Source: Rhodobacteraceae bacterium EL53 (lineage in GTDB: Bacteria > Pseudomonadota > Alphaproteobacteria > Rhodobacterales > Rhodobacteraceae). From it: a stretch of 64,000 bases of DNA. Of this stretch, positions 8,786 to 17,884 are shown piece by piece. The DNA is taken from assembly GCA_900313015.1 (NCBI GenBank), contig OMPR01000013.1, positions 712,725 to 776,724 on the forward strand. The letters run 5' to 3'. How positions within the stretch are numbered: position 1 is the first letter of the stretch; each line of letters starts with the position of its first letter. The notes under the pieces were generated by a model. The model was not told the DNA's origin and did no database searches. It worked only from the letters and a program-made list of their open reading frames with translations. The position numbers were made by a program, and so were the translations under genes.

Positions 8786-10828
8786 GGTTTCACCTCCACA
8801 AAAGTCTCGTGATACGCTGCGCCGTGCTCGATATCGGTGCGCACATCCGACGGGATCAGCGCGTTCACGGTCAGCCCAGTGTCAGAGGTGGCGCACCAAG
8901 TGCCTTTGGGGGAATAGAGTACCCCGGGGGCGGGTGGCGTCAGTTACTTTTAGCTGCAGTGTCACTTTACCCAGATCGTTGAATACAGTGACCTTTGCTC
9001 CATCATTTAACCCGCGTTCAGCGGCATCCAGTGGGTGCATCTCAACCATTTCCAGCCCTTGCGAGGCCGTATGGCCGCCAAAGGTGGCGTTGGTCCGTTT
9101 GTCCGAACTGGGGGTGATGATCACAAAGGGACGGTCCTGCAGCACCGGATCATAGCGTGGCACACCAAAACCAAACCGGTCCTCGTAGTCCTGACAAAAC
9201 AGTTCAATCTTACCCGAGGGGGTGGCCGGGATCACATTCTGGCACATGATCATCTGCTCGCCGTTCAGGGCTTTCATCTCGATCGCCTTGTCCACCGGCA
9301 GTGCGCTGCCTTTGATCCCGTTCAGCTGGGGGTGGTCCGAATTGATGGCGTCATCCATCAACTGAGCATCATCAGCTTTGAAAATCGGATCGTCATAGCC
9401 AAAGCGGGCAGCGAGGCGGCGGAAGATTTCCGTGTTGGGCAGGCTTTCACCTACGCAGGGAATGACGGGCTCTGCGCGTTGCAAATAGTTTTGGCCATAG
9501 GCCCCGAACACATCGTTATGCTCAAAATGCGACGACGCGGGCAAAATGACATCACACAGCGCCATGCTGTCTGTCATGACAACATCACTGCCTGCCAGAA
9601 ACAGATTCTCGCGCATCAGGCCCTTTATCAGATTGACCTGATCCGGGTGCGTGGCCACCGGGTTGTGGTTGTAGATCATCGCGGTGGCGATCGGAGGTTC
9701 CAACGTATCGTCTTGCAACAGCATGCCCAGATCAACGATGTTGAACACGCGGGTGCCGGGTTTCATCAGGTGATCGCCATGTAGTCGTAGTTGGTTTTTC
9801 GGTGTGGCGACTCCGGATTTTGCAACCACTCCCGCGCCCAAACGCCCGTGATGCCCTGTCAGCGCAGGCAGGATCATCCCCGCACGCAAACCGGATCCGC
9901 CCGACCGTCCCCGTTCAATCCCGTTGCCAAAAGAGCAGGCCATGTTTTTTGCAGCCTGAATCAGGTCGGCGACAGCATGGAATTCTTTGGCACTGATCCC
10001 ACAGATTTCTTCGACTTTTTCAAGGCTGTAGTCGCGCGCTTGCGCCATGTAGGTGTCAAACCCGACCACCCAATCGCCAATGAAAGCGTGATCCAATGCC
10101 TCGCGTCGTTCCAGTTCAGCCGCCAGCCCCATCGCAAACACTACATCCGTGTTGGGCCTGATCTGAATATGCATGTCACATTGTTCTGCGATCTTGATGC
10201 GTTTTGGATCGATGATGACCAGCTTGCCACCTTTTTCACGCATCTCCTTCAAAAGCGGCGCAAGGTGCAGGTTTGAGACGGTCACGTTATTGCCCCAGAC
10301 GAGCACAAGGTCCGAAAGCAGCACCTGAACAGGAGGCATCCCCGGTGCATTGCCAAATACACTGGCGTAAGCACCGCCGCGTACCGCACCGCAAAGTGGG
10401 CCGCGATTCAGCATGTTCGCCCCCATATTGTAGAAAAATCGGCGATCCATTGACCCTCCGCCCAGTTCACCGTGGGGGCCCGCATAGTTGAACGGTAGGA
10501 TCGTTTCAGGTCCGTATTTGACGATAGCCGCAGCGAAGGCCTCGTGAATTAGATCAAGCGCCTCGTCCCAGCTGATCCGTTCGAAATCGCCCGATCCACG
10601 CGGTCCGACCCGTTTCAAGGGATGGGTCAGACGAGATTGGCCATGTATGAAATCAGGATAGTAGCGTGCGACTTTGTTGCAGATCACGCCATCCGTGTAG
10701 GGGTTTGCCTTTGATCCCTTCACGGCAATCAATGTCCCGTCTTGGACCTGCGCGTTCAGGCTGCAGGTATCCGGGCAGTCCAGTGGGCAGACGCTGGGCA
10801 GGGTTTTTTTATTGGCTTGCTTGTTCAT
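8779..10828 (-). pseudogene. Molybdopterin (bis-MGD) oxidoreductase with 3' frameshift
   Basis: A DMSO-reductase-family catalytic subunit. The N-terminal iron-sulfur motif CPLDCPDTC and CNKVARYYPDF are present, as are GPLCGAVRGGA, LVLVWGNNVTVSN, and the C-terminal domain ITPSSDKRTNATFGG typical of stand-alone molybdopterin dehydrogenases. The start ATG at 10828 has CGAGG before it; an upstream ATG at 10855 has no spaced site. In the submitted reading the frame is thrown off at about 8926-8935, where the coding strand has CGCCCCCGGGG, and ends at 8882. Removing one C restores about 45 more residues (GVLYSPKGTWCATSDTGL onward), ending with TAA at 8781-8779. So this is either a sequencing error in a homopolymer or a very recent inactivation. 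Without the tail the protein is about 639 residues. Confidence 0.85.
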
Positions 10829-11227
10829 GGCGGGCCTCGTGCAATTGATCTCCATCCTTTGCTATGCCCAAAAGGGATGCGCCTTAAGTTCCAAAAAATG
10901 ATAATTTTGGCAAACCAATTTTCACCTGTGTGGTGTTGGCTGGGGCCATGATCTACTGATTTCTGGTTCACTAGATGGCGCGCAGGTCCGGAAAACGAAG
11001 CGGTGACACGTTTGATCCTTGCGGGTAGCGTGAGGGGATTATGGTTTGGCTTGAGCCATTTTCCCTCAAGGTCCAGGGCAAGCTAAGGGGCGATGATCCG
11101 CGGGTTTTGGTCAGTGTTAAATTTATCAACCACAATGGGTTGCGCTGTCGTGATGCGGCCAAGAAAAGTGGTCCGCACGAGACGCTTTGCGCTCGGTGAA
11201 CGCGGTCGAGTGACGAGGGCCTTCAGC
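10829..11227. other. Intergenic stretch upstream of the molybdopterin gene
   Basis: About 400 bp that must hold the promoter of the minus-strand oxidoreductase gene. The right half (about 11040-11220) may be the upstream part of the decayed plus-strand gene described next, since short pieces such as DDPRVLVSVKFINHNG read in a nearby frame, but I cannot place it in a family. Confidence 0.35.
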
Positions 11228-11507
11228 CTACCTATCCGGGCAATCAAAACACCGCCCGTATCCATGACTACTTCACCAAGCAAGGTGTGCCCGTTCTGTC
11301 AGTGCATGCCAGCTTTTTCATCGACCAATGCGTGTGTCTGAACTTAGAGACATGAAGGCTGAGGCATCAGGCGCAATGGTTGGCCTGGCGTTGCCTGCCT
11401 TCATCAAGCTACCAGACATGCCAGAAGACGCGGATATGTCGGACGCGAAGCTTCAGGAGCACCTCGAGAACTCGCAGGGGATGCGATGTGTCGGGTACAT
11501 GGGTTGA
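11228..11507 (+). pseudogene. Decayed 3' fragment of a hypothetical protein (GxPVLSVHxSF motif)
   Basis: Two overlapping frames join into one protein tail. The first reads HDYFTKQGVPVLSVHASF and ends with a stop near 11352. The second takes over around 11329 and reads SELRDMKAEASGAMVGLALP, then DMPEDADMSDAKLQEHLENS, to TGA at 11505-11507. A GIPVLxVHDSFIV segment followed by a helix and an acidic tail is known to me from hypothetical proteins common in Rhodobacteraceae genomes and on their mobile elements; here the Asp after His is lost and a frameshift separates the halves. No start region can be found, so the gene is broken. Function unknown. Confidence 0.45.
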
Positions 11508-11845
11508 AAATCGACACCTATAAAGAAACTCAGGTGGGGGCATGTCTCTGGCGACACGAGGAGATGCCGAGACGGATTATGAGCGTGGGTTCTTTTGTTA
11601 TCTCATCGGAGCGGATAGGCTGGCATTGCGCAGATCGCGATCTTTGCAAAACCCACGATCATTCAGCCAACACAGAATGAGCACGCTGCCACGCCGCGAG
11701 AAAGTCGGTTTTGGATGAGCTATGCGGCGAGATTTCGGATAGAAGTTCTGCCAAGCGGGACGAAGTGAGGTTTGGCTTCATGCAGTTCAATGGCAACTCT
11801 CAAAGCGTTGTGTACTTTTTCCAAAAGGGCAAATCGCGGAAAGGT
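11508..11845. other. Gene-free stretch
   Basis: About 340 bp downstream of the decayed fragment and convergent with the end of the next LysR gene. Only short frames without recognisable features are present. Confidence 0.4.
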
Positions 11846-12763
11846 TCAATCCGCCTCTGCCGTTGAAGCGCTTGTTGGATTTTCTTTCAGGTACTGAACA
11901 AGCAGTCGAAGCGGTGTCATCGAGCGGTATTCCCTTGGAAAATAGATATTAATGCCGGGGATAGAAATTCGGTGACCTTTCAACAGTTCTTTGACTTGTC
12001 CGGTTTCCAACGCGTCCAAACAAGAGTCGCGAAAAGTATAGGCAATGCCCAACCCGCGAGCCGCCATTTCGACCGTTACCGGCGAGGAATTGGCAACCAA
12101 GCTTCCGCGCACGTCGACTTGATAATCCCCCTCAGGGCCGGAAAAAGTCCAGGGTGCAATTTGGCCTGAGCTTTGAAAGCGATAGCGCAGGCAATTGTGT
12201 TGCAATAGCTCGTTTGGACTCTCCGGTGTGCCCTTCTGCTTAAGGTATTTTGGGCTTGCCACCACGGCGGTTGTCAGCGGGCCTGTCAGGCTAATGGCGA
12301 CCATATCCTGCGCAATCAAACCTCCAATGCGAAACCCCGCATGCAACCCCTCGCCAAGAACATTCGACAAAGCATCCGTCAGCAAAAGTTCGATTTCAAT
12401 TTCAGGGTAACGCTCCTGAAATGGTGCCAGCATTTCACGGATCAGCAGATGATAGGCAACCTCAGGAATAGCGAGTTTTAGCGTACCCCGCGCCCCGTGC
12501 CCTACCGTCTGTGCGCTTTCAACCCCGTCAGATAGTTGCTCAAATGCCGGGCCTGAGCTTCGTACCAACGCCCGTCCGGCCTCGGTCAGATTGATCGAAC
12601 GTGTTGTGCGAATGAACAACGCCGTTCCAAGCCTATCTTCAAGGTTTTTGAGCTGGTGACTGACCGTAGACCGTTTGAGCCCCAGCTCTTGCGCAGCGGC
12701 GCTCAGGCTTCCCTGCTGGGCAATGGCATTGAACACTTCAAGCATGGAGAGAGGTAGGCGCAT
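11846..12763 (-). CDS. LysR-family transcriptional regulator
   Basis: 305 residues from the ATG at 12763, chosen because a perfect AGGAGG lies 7 bp upstream; the longer frame to 12841 has no such site. The helix-turn-helix reads GSLSAAAQELGLKRSTVSHQLKNLEDRLG (about residues 17-45) followed by LFIRTTRSINLTEAGR. The C-terminal effector domain belongs to the group with TLKLAIPEVAYHLL. It is divergent from the quinone-reductase gene at 12880 and probably controls it and the SDR behind it, a common arrangement for regulators of electrophile or quinone detoxification. Confidence 0.88.
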   Translation of the reverse strand: MRLPLSMLEVFNAIAQQGSLSAAAQELGLKRSTVSHQLKNLEDRLGTALFIRTTRSINLTEAGRALVRSSGPAFEQLSDGVESAQTVGHGARGTLKLAIPEVAYHLLIREMLAPFQERYPEIEIELLLTDALSNVLGEGLHAGFRIGGLIAQDMVAISLTGPLTTAVVASPKYLKQKGTPESPNELLQHNCLRYRFQSSGQIAPWTFSGPEGDYQVDVRGSLVANSSPVTVEMAARGLGIAYTFRDSCLDALETGQVKELLKGHRISIPGINIYFPREYRSMTPLRLLVQYLKENPTSASTAEAD

Positions 12764-12879
12764 TGGTGTACCTCCTACACCATAGAAGTGAAAGATGGGG
12801 CCATTGTTGTTCGATTGGAAATATCTAGATTTGCTTAACAAGTAAACACATCACACGACCACAGAGGCAAAGGCATCCT

Positions 12880-13455
12880 ATGAATACTTTGGTTTTGACA
12901 GCACACCCGAACCTCGCATCCTCTTCGGTCAATCGAATGTGGTTTAACGCATTGTCGACTGTAGAAGGTGTCACAACTCGTGACCTGATGGCGGTCGGTG
13001 GGCCGGAAATGCAATTTGACCCCGCAGTCGAGCAAGCCCTTCTTCGGCAAGCTGACCGGATCGTGTTGCAGTTCCCGTTCTACTGGTACTCATCACCGCC
13101 TGTTCTCAAGGCTTGGCTGGATCAAGTGTTGCTGGTCGGGTTTGCTTATGGACCCGGTGGCACTCAGTTGCATGGAAAAGAGCTGATGCTTGTGGTTTCT
13201 ACTGGCGGTCCGGCGGAAAGCTATCAGAGCGAAGGATTTAACAGCTTTTCCATGCTCGAATTTCTGGCACCTTTTCAGCAAACAGCCCTCATGGTCGGTA
13301 TGACCTATCTGCCACCATTTGTGCTCCATAGCGCCATGAGTCGAGACCGCACCAGGCTGAATGCCAGTGAACCGGTTTTGGTCAAATATGTGACGAACCC
13401 GCGGCCGGGCCAAAGCGCCAAGACGACGGTCGCAAGCCTTGCTGTTGGGCGCTGA
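12880..13455 (+). CDS. Flavodoxin-like NAD(P)H:quinone oxidoreductase (KefF/MdaB type)
   Basis: 191 residues with the flavodoxin-2 fold. It opens with VLTAHPNLASSSVNRMWF (FMN phosphate loop), then QFPFYWYSSPPVLKAWLDQVL (about 68-88), the signature of KefF/NQO1-type NAD(P)H dehydrogenases, and LMLVVSTGGPAESY. It should reduce quinones by two electrons in the cytoplasm with FMN or FAD. ATG preceded by AGGCAAAGG. It is divergent from LysR and about 120 bp upstream of the SDR gene in the same direction. Confidence 0.85.
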   Translation: MNTLVLTAHPNLASSSVNRMWFNALSTVEGVTTRDLMAVGGPEMQFDPAVEQALLRQADRIVLQFPFYWYSSPPVLKAWLDQVLLVGFAYGPGGTQLHGKELMLVVSTGGPAESYQSEGFNSFSMLEFLAPFQQTALMVGMTYLPPFVLHSAMSRDRTRLNASEPVLVKYVTNPRPGQSAKTTVASLAVGR

Positions 13456-13576
13456 TTGCGCCTCGACAGGCTTCGCACCCTTCAGCGCGCTTCGCTCACT
13501 CACACGGACAACAATCAAAAATGCGGGTGACCTCAACAAGAGGCATGCCCGGTAATTCTACTTTTAGGAAACTGAA

Positions 13577-14314
13577 ATGGATAACTTTGAAAACAAAGTG
13601 GTGCTCATCACCGGCGGCGGAACAGGGATTGGGAAGGCTTCGGCCTCGGACTTTGTCACTCTGGGTGCAAAAGTGGTGATAACTGGGCGGCGCCAGCCCG
13701 TTCTTAAGGCCACCGCTCAGGAGTTGGGCCCGCAAGCCCACTATATCAGCAGTGATGTCAGCAAGAACGGTGAACCGGCCCGAATTGTTGAAGAGACCAT
13801 CGCTAAATTCGGACAACTGGATGTTCTGGTGAACAATGCTGGCACCGGGGCTATGGGGCCTTTGTCTCAAACCTCTGACGCAGAGATCCAGCGTATTTAT
13901 CAGACCAATGTGTTTGCACCACTGGCCCTTATACGGGAAGCAACACCGCACCTTGCCAAAACCAAGGGGGCCGTCATCAACATTTCTTCAACAATGTCGC
14001 ATGGGGTGTTTCCAGGGTCTGCGGTTTACAGTTCATCAAAAGCGGCCGGTAACCATGCCACCAGATTGCTCGCGGCTGAACTTGGCCCAATGGGTATCCG
14101 GGTCAATGCAGTTGCGCCAGGCATGACCGATACAGACATATCAGCTGCCGTTAAATCAGATGAACAGATACTCGGGATGATCATCGCTCAAACGCCAATG
14201 GGTCGCCTTGGCAAGCCAGAAGACATCGCAAGTGCGGTTATAATGCTGTCGAGCAGCCGCGCAGGTTGGATCACTGGGCAAATTGTTCAAGCTGGTGGCG
14301 GCCTAATGTTGTAA
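13577..14314 (+). CDS. Short-chain dehydrogenase/reductase
   Basis: 245 residues, the classical SDR length. The cofactor motif GGGTGIGKA is at about residues 12-20, NNAG about residue 90, the catalytic Ser in INISSTMS, and Tyr-x-x-x-Lys in YSSSKAAG (about 154-161). The C-terminal segment VNAVAPGMTDTDI and GWITGQIVQAGGG is typical of the FabG-like group. AGGAAA precedes the ATG. Likely in one transcript with the quinone reductase at 12880. Substrate unknown. Confidence 0.88.
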   Translation: MDNFENKVVLITGGGTGIGKASASDFVTLGAKVVITGRRQPVLKATAQELGPQAHYISSDVSKNGEPARIVEETIAKFGQLDVLVNNAGTGAMGPLSQTSDAEIQRIYQTNVFAPLALIREATPHLAKTKGAVINISSTMSHGVFPGSAVYSSSKAAGNHATRLLAAELGPMGIRVNAVAPGMTDTDISAAVKSDEQILGMIIAQTPMGRLGKPEDIASAVIMLSSSRAGWITGQIVQAGGGLML

Positions 14315-14761
14315 GGCGAGATAGAGTTAAGATTTCAAAATGGCTCAGGCATTCGCATGCAATCAAATGCTCGTAGCCGGACAGCAACTTCAAAACAATG
14401 TTGTACGGCTATCAGCTATCCACAATGCGGCGTCTCGCGTCGAGGCGAGTGGGGGCTAAGTATCACCTCAAGGATCATCCTCTAGTCGCCGAAGCACGAG
14501 TGACTGGCTTGCCCACACTTTCGTTAAGCAATGTCCGTAAAGGGTGCGTTGCACCAGTTCGAACATCGCGCAGCATTCGATACGCTGGTCTAGGAGCCGA
14601 CCTACGGTGATGCAGCGTACGACCGGAAGCCGCCCTTGTTGTCAAAGCGGCATGTCCGCTTAGCACAGAGGCAATCCGGACGATCACGAACAAAGTGAAA
14701 CTGTTGGACTCAGCAGAGTGTGCATGTGAGTGTTAACACCATTTGTTGGGAGATTTGACGG
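14315..14761. other. Gene-free stretch
   Basis: About 450 bp with no recognised gene. Short frames on both strands (14398-14610 plus, 14475-14693 minus) have no motif or start site. The piece around 14625-14665 (AAGCGGCATGTCCGCTT) forms a short imperfect inverted repeat, AAGCGG with CCGCTT, that could be a transcript end for the SDR gene, though no T-run follows. Confidence 0.35.
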
Positions 14762-15403
14762 ATGGCTCGTTCAGAAGTCGTGGTTAGACGAATGTCAAAA
14801 ACAGACAATGGGGAAATGTCCAAACTGCTTGGCGATGTTTTCAGCAAGCGAGACCCTCCCGCCGTTGCAACTAAATTCTCGCCTGAGAAACTCGAAAAAA
14901 TTGCCGCTCTATTTGGAATAAAATCTGCAAAAGAAGGATTGTCGTCTGTCGCTCTTGATGAAGCTTCCGGTGAAATAGTGGGTGCGGTTTTGGCACATGA
15001 TTTCGGTCAGCCGCCTCCTGATGGAATTGATGCAGTCGATTTAGGCTCCGAGCCAGTCATCACGCTAATTGACCAGTTGGAGGCCGTTTTTTCGAATGCC
15101 CACGACATTAAGCCAGAAAAATTTCTCCATATATTTATGATCGCCGTGCGTGATGATTTCGCTAGAAGGGGAATCGCGAAGAAGTTACTGGCGTCTTGTT
15201 TAATGCAAGCCGAGAGATCTGGGTACCGGATTGCTTTTGCCGAAGCGACAAACCGTTTTTCACAAAGGCTATTTTTTAATGCCGGTTTCGCAGGCATTCA
15301 TTCAATTGGCTACGAAGACTTCGAGCTAGACGGGCAACTGCCTTTTCTGGACATCAAGCACGAAGGAGCTTGTGTGCTAATGGAACTCGATCTTTTGGCC
15401 TGA
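14762..15403 (+). CDS. GNAT-family N-acetyltransferase
   Basis: 213 residues. The acetyl-CoA-binding core is visible as LHIFMIAVRDDFARRGIAKKLLASCL (about 118-143), containing the R-x-x-G-I-A variant of the Q/RxxGxG/A pyrophosphate loop, followed by IAFAEATNRFSQRLFFNAGF. The overall layout, with a long N-terminal region and an end block PFLDIKHEGACVLMELDL, resembles arylalkylamine-type acetyltransferases. GGGAG precedes the ATG. Single gene; substrate unknown. Confidence 0.8.
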   Translation: MARSEVVVRRMSKTDNGEMSKLLGDVFSKRDPPAVATKFSPEKLEKIAALFGIKSAKEGLSSVALDEASGEIVGAVLAHDFGQPPPDGIDAVDLGSEPVITLIDQLEAVFSNAHDIKPEKFLHIFMIAVRDDFARRGIAKKLLASCLMQAERSGYRIAFAEATNRFSQRLFFNAGFAGIHSIGYEDFELDGQLPFLDIKHEGACVLMELDLLA

Positions 15404-15678
15404 ACCTGATTTTTGCGAAGGGAAAAAGCGAAGTAATCTGATCAGGGCCCAAAGCGGAAGCTGGTTTTGCGGTCACCAAATGTGAGCCGCCCGCTTGGGA
15501 TGTCGTGCAGAGAAACACTGGCCGTTTGACGCTTGCTCAATCGAAGCTGCGTCTGACTGATCATCGGAACAAAGGCCGATTGGGAGACTACGGCGAAGGT
15601 ATTTCATCAAATTCTTGATCCAATGACCGGGTCGAGACGTAACTCCTTCATAAATTAAACCACGAATGGAGGTTTCCA

Positions 15679-16194
15679 ATGCCGACTGTTTTCCGTCTGC
15701 TTAACGCGACAAGTCTTTTTTCCTGTTTATTGATTGCATCAACCGCCCAAGCGGACTTGCGTGTAAGCTTCGATGAAGGTGCGCCAAAAGACCGCTTTCG
15801 GATCGAAAACATTGGCCTGTGTGCGGTTTCCAATGCCTCTGTTATGGTCGATCTTTCGACGTCTCAGGGTGGGTTGATTTTTGACGTAACCTCGCAAGGT
15901 GAAGGTGTCGAAGTGTTTCAACCCTTTGAATTGGTGGAGGGTGCTAAGGCCCTGGGTGGAGTACCAATTGTGACGGATGGGCAAACTGAAGTCAGGCTGG
16001 ATATTGTGAGCCTCGCTCCAAGTGAAGCGATCGCTTTCACGATCGACGTAGATGACACGCGCGGTCAGCGTGCGATTACAGTGTCAGGCTCTGAAATAGA
16101 AGGCGCGGTTGTTTCCTACTCGGATGCTCAGGCCAAGGAGTCCGCAATGTTCTCTACTCTTTCTGAGGCTGAGGTTCGATTGCCAAACTGTTAA
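15679..16194 (+). CDS. Exported 'aggregation factor core' family protein
   Basis: 171 residues with a signal peptide (about 1-25, hydrophobic core LNATSLFSCLLIASTAQA, cleavage before DLRV). The mature part, with RVSFDEGAPKDRFRI and GLIFDVTSQGEGVEVFQPFE, is that of a small periplasmic protein widespread in Rhodobacteraceae and often labelled aggregation factor core; the actual function is not known. Two cysteines (about 48 and 171) could form a disulfide. GGAGG lies 7 bp before the ATG. First of three same-strand genes with TspO and CIA30. Confidence 0.7.
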   Translation: MPTVFRLLNATSLFSCLLIASTAQADLRVSFDEGAPKDRFRIENIGLCAVSNASVMVDLSTSQGGLIFDVTSQGEGVEVFQPFELVEGAKALGGVPIVTDGQTEVRLDIVSLAPSEAIAFTIDVDDTRGQRAITVSGSEIEGAVVSYSDAQAKESAMFSTLSEAEVRLPNC

Positions 16195-16275
16195 ACGTCG
16201 GCCTTCAGCGACAATTTTGACCCAGCAAAATGATCAAATGAGCTGGGTCTCTCATCACAAAGGGATGTCGGTCGA

Positions 16276-16728
16276 ATGACAAACATCACGACACGCGCTG
16301 CGTTTCTGTTTCTGGTTATCGCGAGTGGAATACTCATTGGTACACTCACTGCTCCCGGGGATTGGTACGCCAACCTGGCCAAACCATCGTTTAACCCGCC
16401 AAGCTGGGTTTTTGGCCCCGTCTGGACCACCCTTTATGTTCTCATTGCCATGGCCGGATGGCGGGCATGGGAAGCGAACAGATCCTCGCCCGAGATGAAG
16501 CTCTGGTGGACACAGTTGGGCTTAAACTTTCTTTGGTCTCCGACCTTTTTCGCGATGCAGCAGCCGTGGATAGCCTTTGCCATCATTTTGGCGCTCTTGG
16601 CCGTAATTCTAGCCTTCATACGCCTCAGCTGGGTCGCGGATCGGGTATCTGCGGTTTCTTTCGTACCCTATGCGTTGTGGGTTGCTTTTGCATCCGCTTT
16701 AAACCTGTCCATAGCAATCCTGAACTGA
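16276..16728 (+). CDS. tspO: TspO/MBR family tryptophan-rich sensory protein
   Basis: 150 residues with five hydrophobic segments, the size and shape of TspO, the bacterial relative of the translocator protein. Characteristic parts include WYANLAKPSFNPPSWVFGPVWTTLY (split in loop 1), WWTQLGLNFLWSPTFFAMQQ and FVPYALWVAFASALN. In Rhodobacter, TspO sits in the outer membrane, binds porphyrins and tunes photosynthesis gene control by oxygen. No photosynthesis genes are in the window. The CIA30 gene follows after 14 bp, so they are co-transcribed. Confidence 0.92.
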   Translation: MTNITTRAAFLFLVIASGILIGTLTAPGDWYANLAKPSFNPPSWVFGPVWTTLYVLIAMAGWRAWEANRSSPEMKLWWTQLGLNFLWSPTFFAMQQPWIAFAIILALLAVILAFIRLSWVADRVSAVSFVPYALWVAFASALNLSIAILN

Positions 16729-16742
16729 GGGGAGGGTGACTT

Positions 16743-17300
16743 ATGCCACATTTTAGGAAATCATTCTTTGCGGCTGTTTTCATAATGGGTTGGGGTGCGG
16801 GTCTTCAAGCCGACGAACGCATGTTCGAAGACTTTGAGTCTGAACCTGCAAAACGATGGGATTTCGTTGCTGATACAGTGATGGGCGGCGTCTCAACCGG
16901 AAGAGTTGATTTCGAGCAAGAACAAGGTGTGTCGTTCGCTAGATTGACAGGAGCAGTAAGCACAGAAAACAATGGAGGTTTTATTCAGTTCAGACGGCAA
17001 TTTGATGCACCGTTGTCGGACGCTGTTGTGGGCGTCCGGTTGGTGTTGCGCGGTAATTCCGAAATTTATTTCATTCACCTTCGGACCACGGGTACAATTC
17101 TTCCGTGGCAATATTATCAGGCAGAATTTACTTCGACGGAGGGATGGTCTGAAATACGACTGCCTCTCACGTCTTTTGAACCTTCAGGCCGATTGTTGCG
17201 CAAGACACCAACTGCGAGATCCATTTCCTCCATCGGTGTAGTTGCATTTGGACGTGATCACAGCGCTCAAATTGATGTGCAAGAAATCGACTTCTACTGA
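16743..17300 (+). CDS. CIA30/NDUFAF1-family protein with signal peptide
   Basis: 185 residues. A signal peptide (about 1-23, FFAAVFIMGWGAGLQA) leads into a CIA30-type beta-sandwich: FEDFESEPAKRWDFVADTVMGGVSTG, then NNGGFIQFRRQFDAPLSD, YFIHLRTTGTILPWQYYQAEF and a final GVVAFGRDHSAQIDVQEIDFY. In mitochondria the family helps complex I assembly; bacterial versions are exported and their role is unclear, perhaps carbohydrate binding. A strong GGGGAGGG precedes the ATG, 14 bp after tspO. Confidence 0.82.
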   Translation: MPHFRKSFFAAVFIMGWGAGLQADERMFEDFESEPAKRWDFVADTVMGGVSTGRVDFEQEQGVSFARLTGAVSTENNGGFIQFRRQFDAPLSDAVVGVRLVLRGNSEIYFIHLRTTGTILPWQYYQAEFTSTEGWSEIRLPLTSFEPSGRLLRKTPTARSISSIGVVAFGRDHSAQIDVQEIDFY

Positions 17301-17381
17301 ACATCGAGTTTTTTCTAGGTCAGTCTTGACGGTTTTCTGCACTTTGGGCCAAGGGAATGGTGCGTATTCGGTTTAATTAGT

Positions 17382-17609
17382 AATACATTCGCTGAAGTCT
17401 ACGCGCTCGAAGAAGCTTCGCTTGGTGGGATCCCACTAAATCGCATCGCCATGATTGCTGATACATTACACACCGATATCATCGGTGGCACTGAACTTGG
17501 ATGGTGCACCGTTCTTTCAACCCAAATCGGAATGTTTGCAGGTCAACAGGTAAGGGACTATTGCAGGTCTTCGCTGATTAAACCGGACTGGAGTTTGATG
17601 TGGATTTGA
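17382..17609 (+). pseudogene. C-terminal remnant of a HAD-type phosphatase (class IIA-like)
   Basis: An open frame without a start, ending at TGA 17607-17609. It reads AEVYALEEASLGGIPLNRIA, then MIADTLHTDIIGGTELG, STQIGMFAGQQ and IKPDW. This is the end of a HAD-superfamily IIA-like hydrolase: motif IV normally reads GDTLHTDI(L)GG, and the following G-x-FAG and RPDW segments match too. The Gly before Asp is replaced by Ala (IADTLHTD). Only about 75 of roughly 290 residues remain, so a deletion has removed the rest. It lies just upstream of the gap operon and marks a past rearrangement boundary. Confidence 0.6.
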
Positions 17610-17813
17610 TTTTGGCAGTTTCATAGGTGCCAATGCCCGCTTTGACGGTGCCGCGTCGAAGAGATTTGTAAACGTCCGCAAAGGCCGACCTTTTGGGATA
17701 CTTGGGTACCACTGCCCAGATGTTGCAAAGGTCGCTTACTGCGCTTTCCCATGTCTTGGTCTCAGGAAATATTGAGTTTTGTAACACCCATTGCCTTTTC
17801 CGCTCACTTCTCT

Positions 17814-17842
17814 ATGTTACCGCTAACTTTGTTAACGCTAAC
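17814..17842 (+). promoter_or_regulatory. Two tandem LacI/GntR-type operator-like sites upstream of gap
   Basis: Two near-identical inverted repeats stand side by side: GTTACCGCTAAC at 17816-17827 and GTTAACGCTAAC at 17831-17842, 15 bp centre to centre. Each has GTTA and TAAC arms around a CCGC or ACGC core, the pattern of LacI-family gluconate-repressor sites (ATGTTA-N4-TAACAT in enterobacteria). They end about 40 bp before the gap start codon. A LacI-type repressor answering to an Entner-Doudoroff sugar acid would fit, but no such gene is in the window. Confidence 0.55.
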
Positions 17843-17884
17843 AGCGCAGGTAGCTTTCCAGCTACTAAGAGGGGGGAAGTGTCT

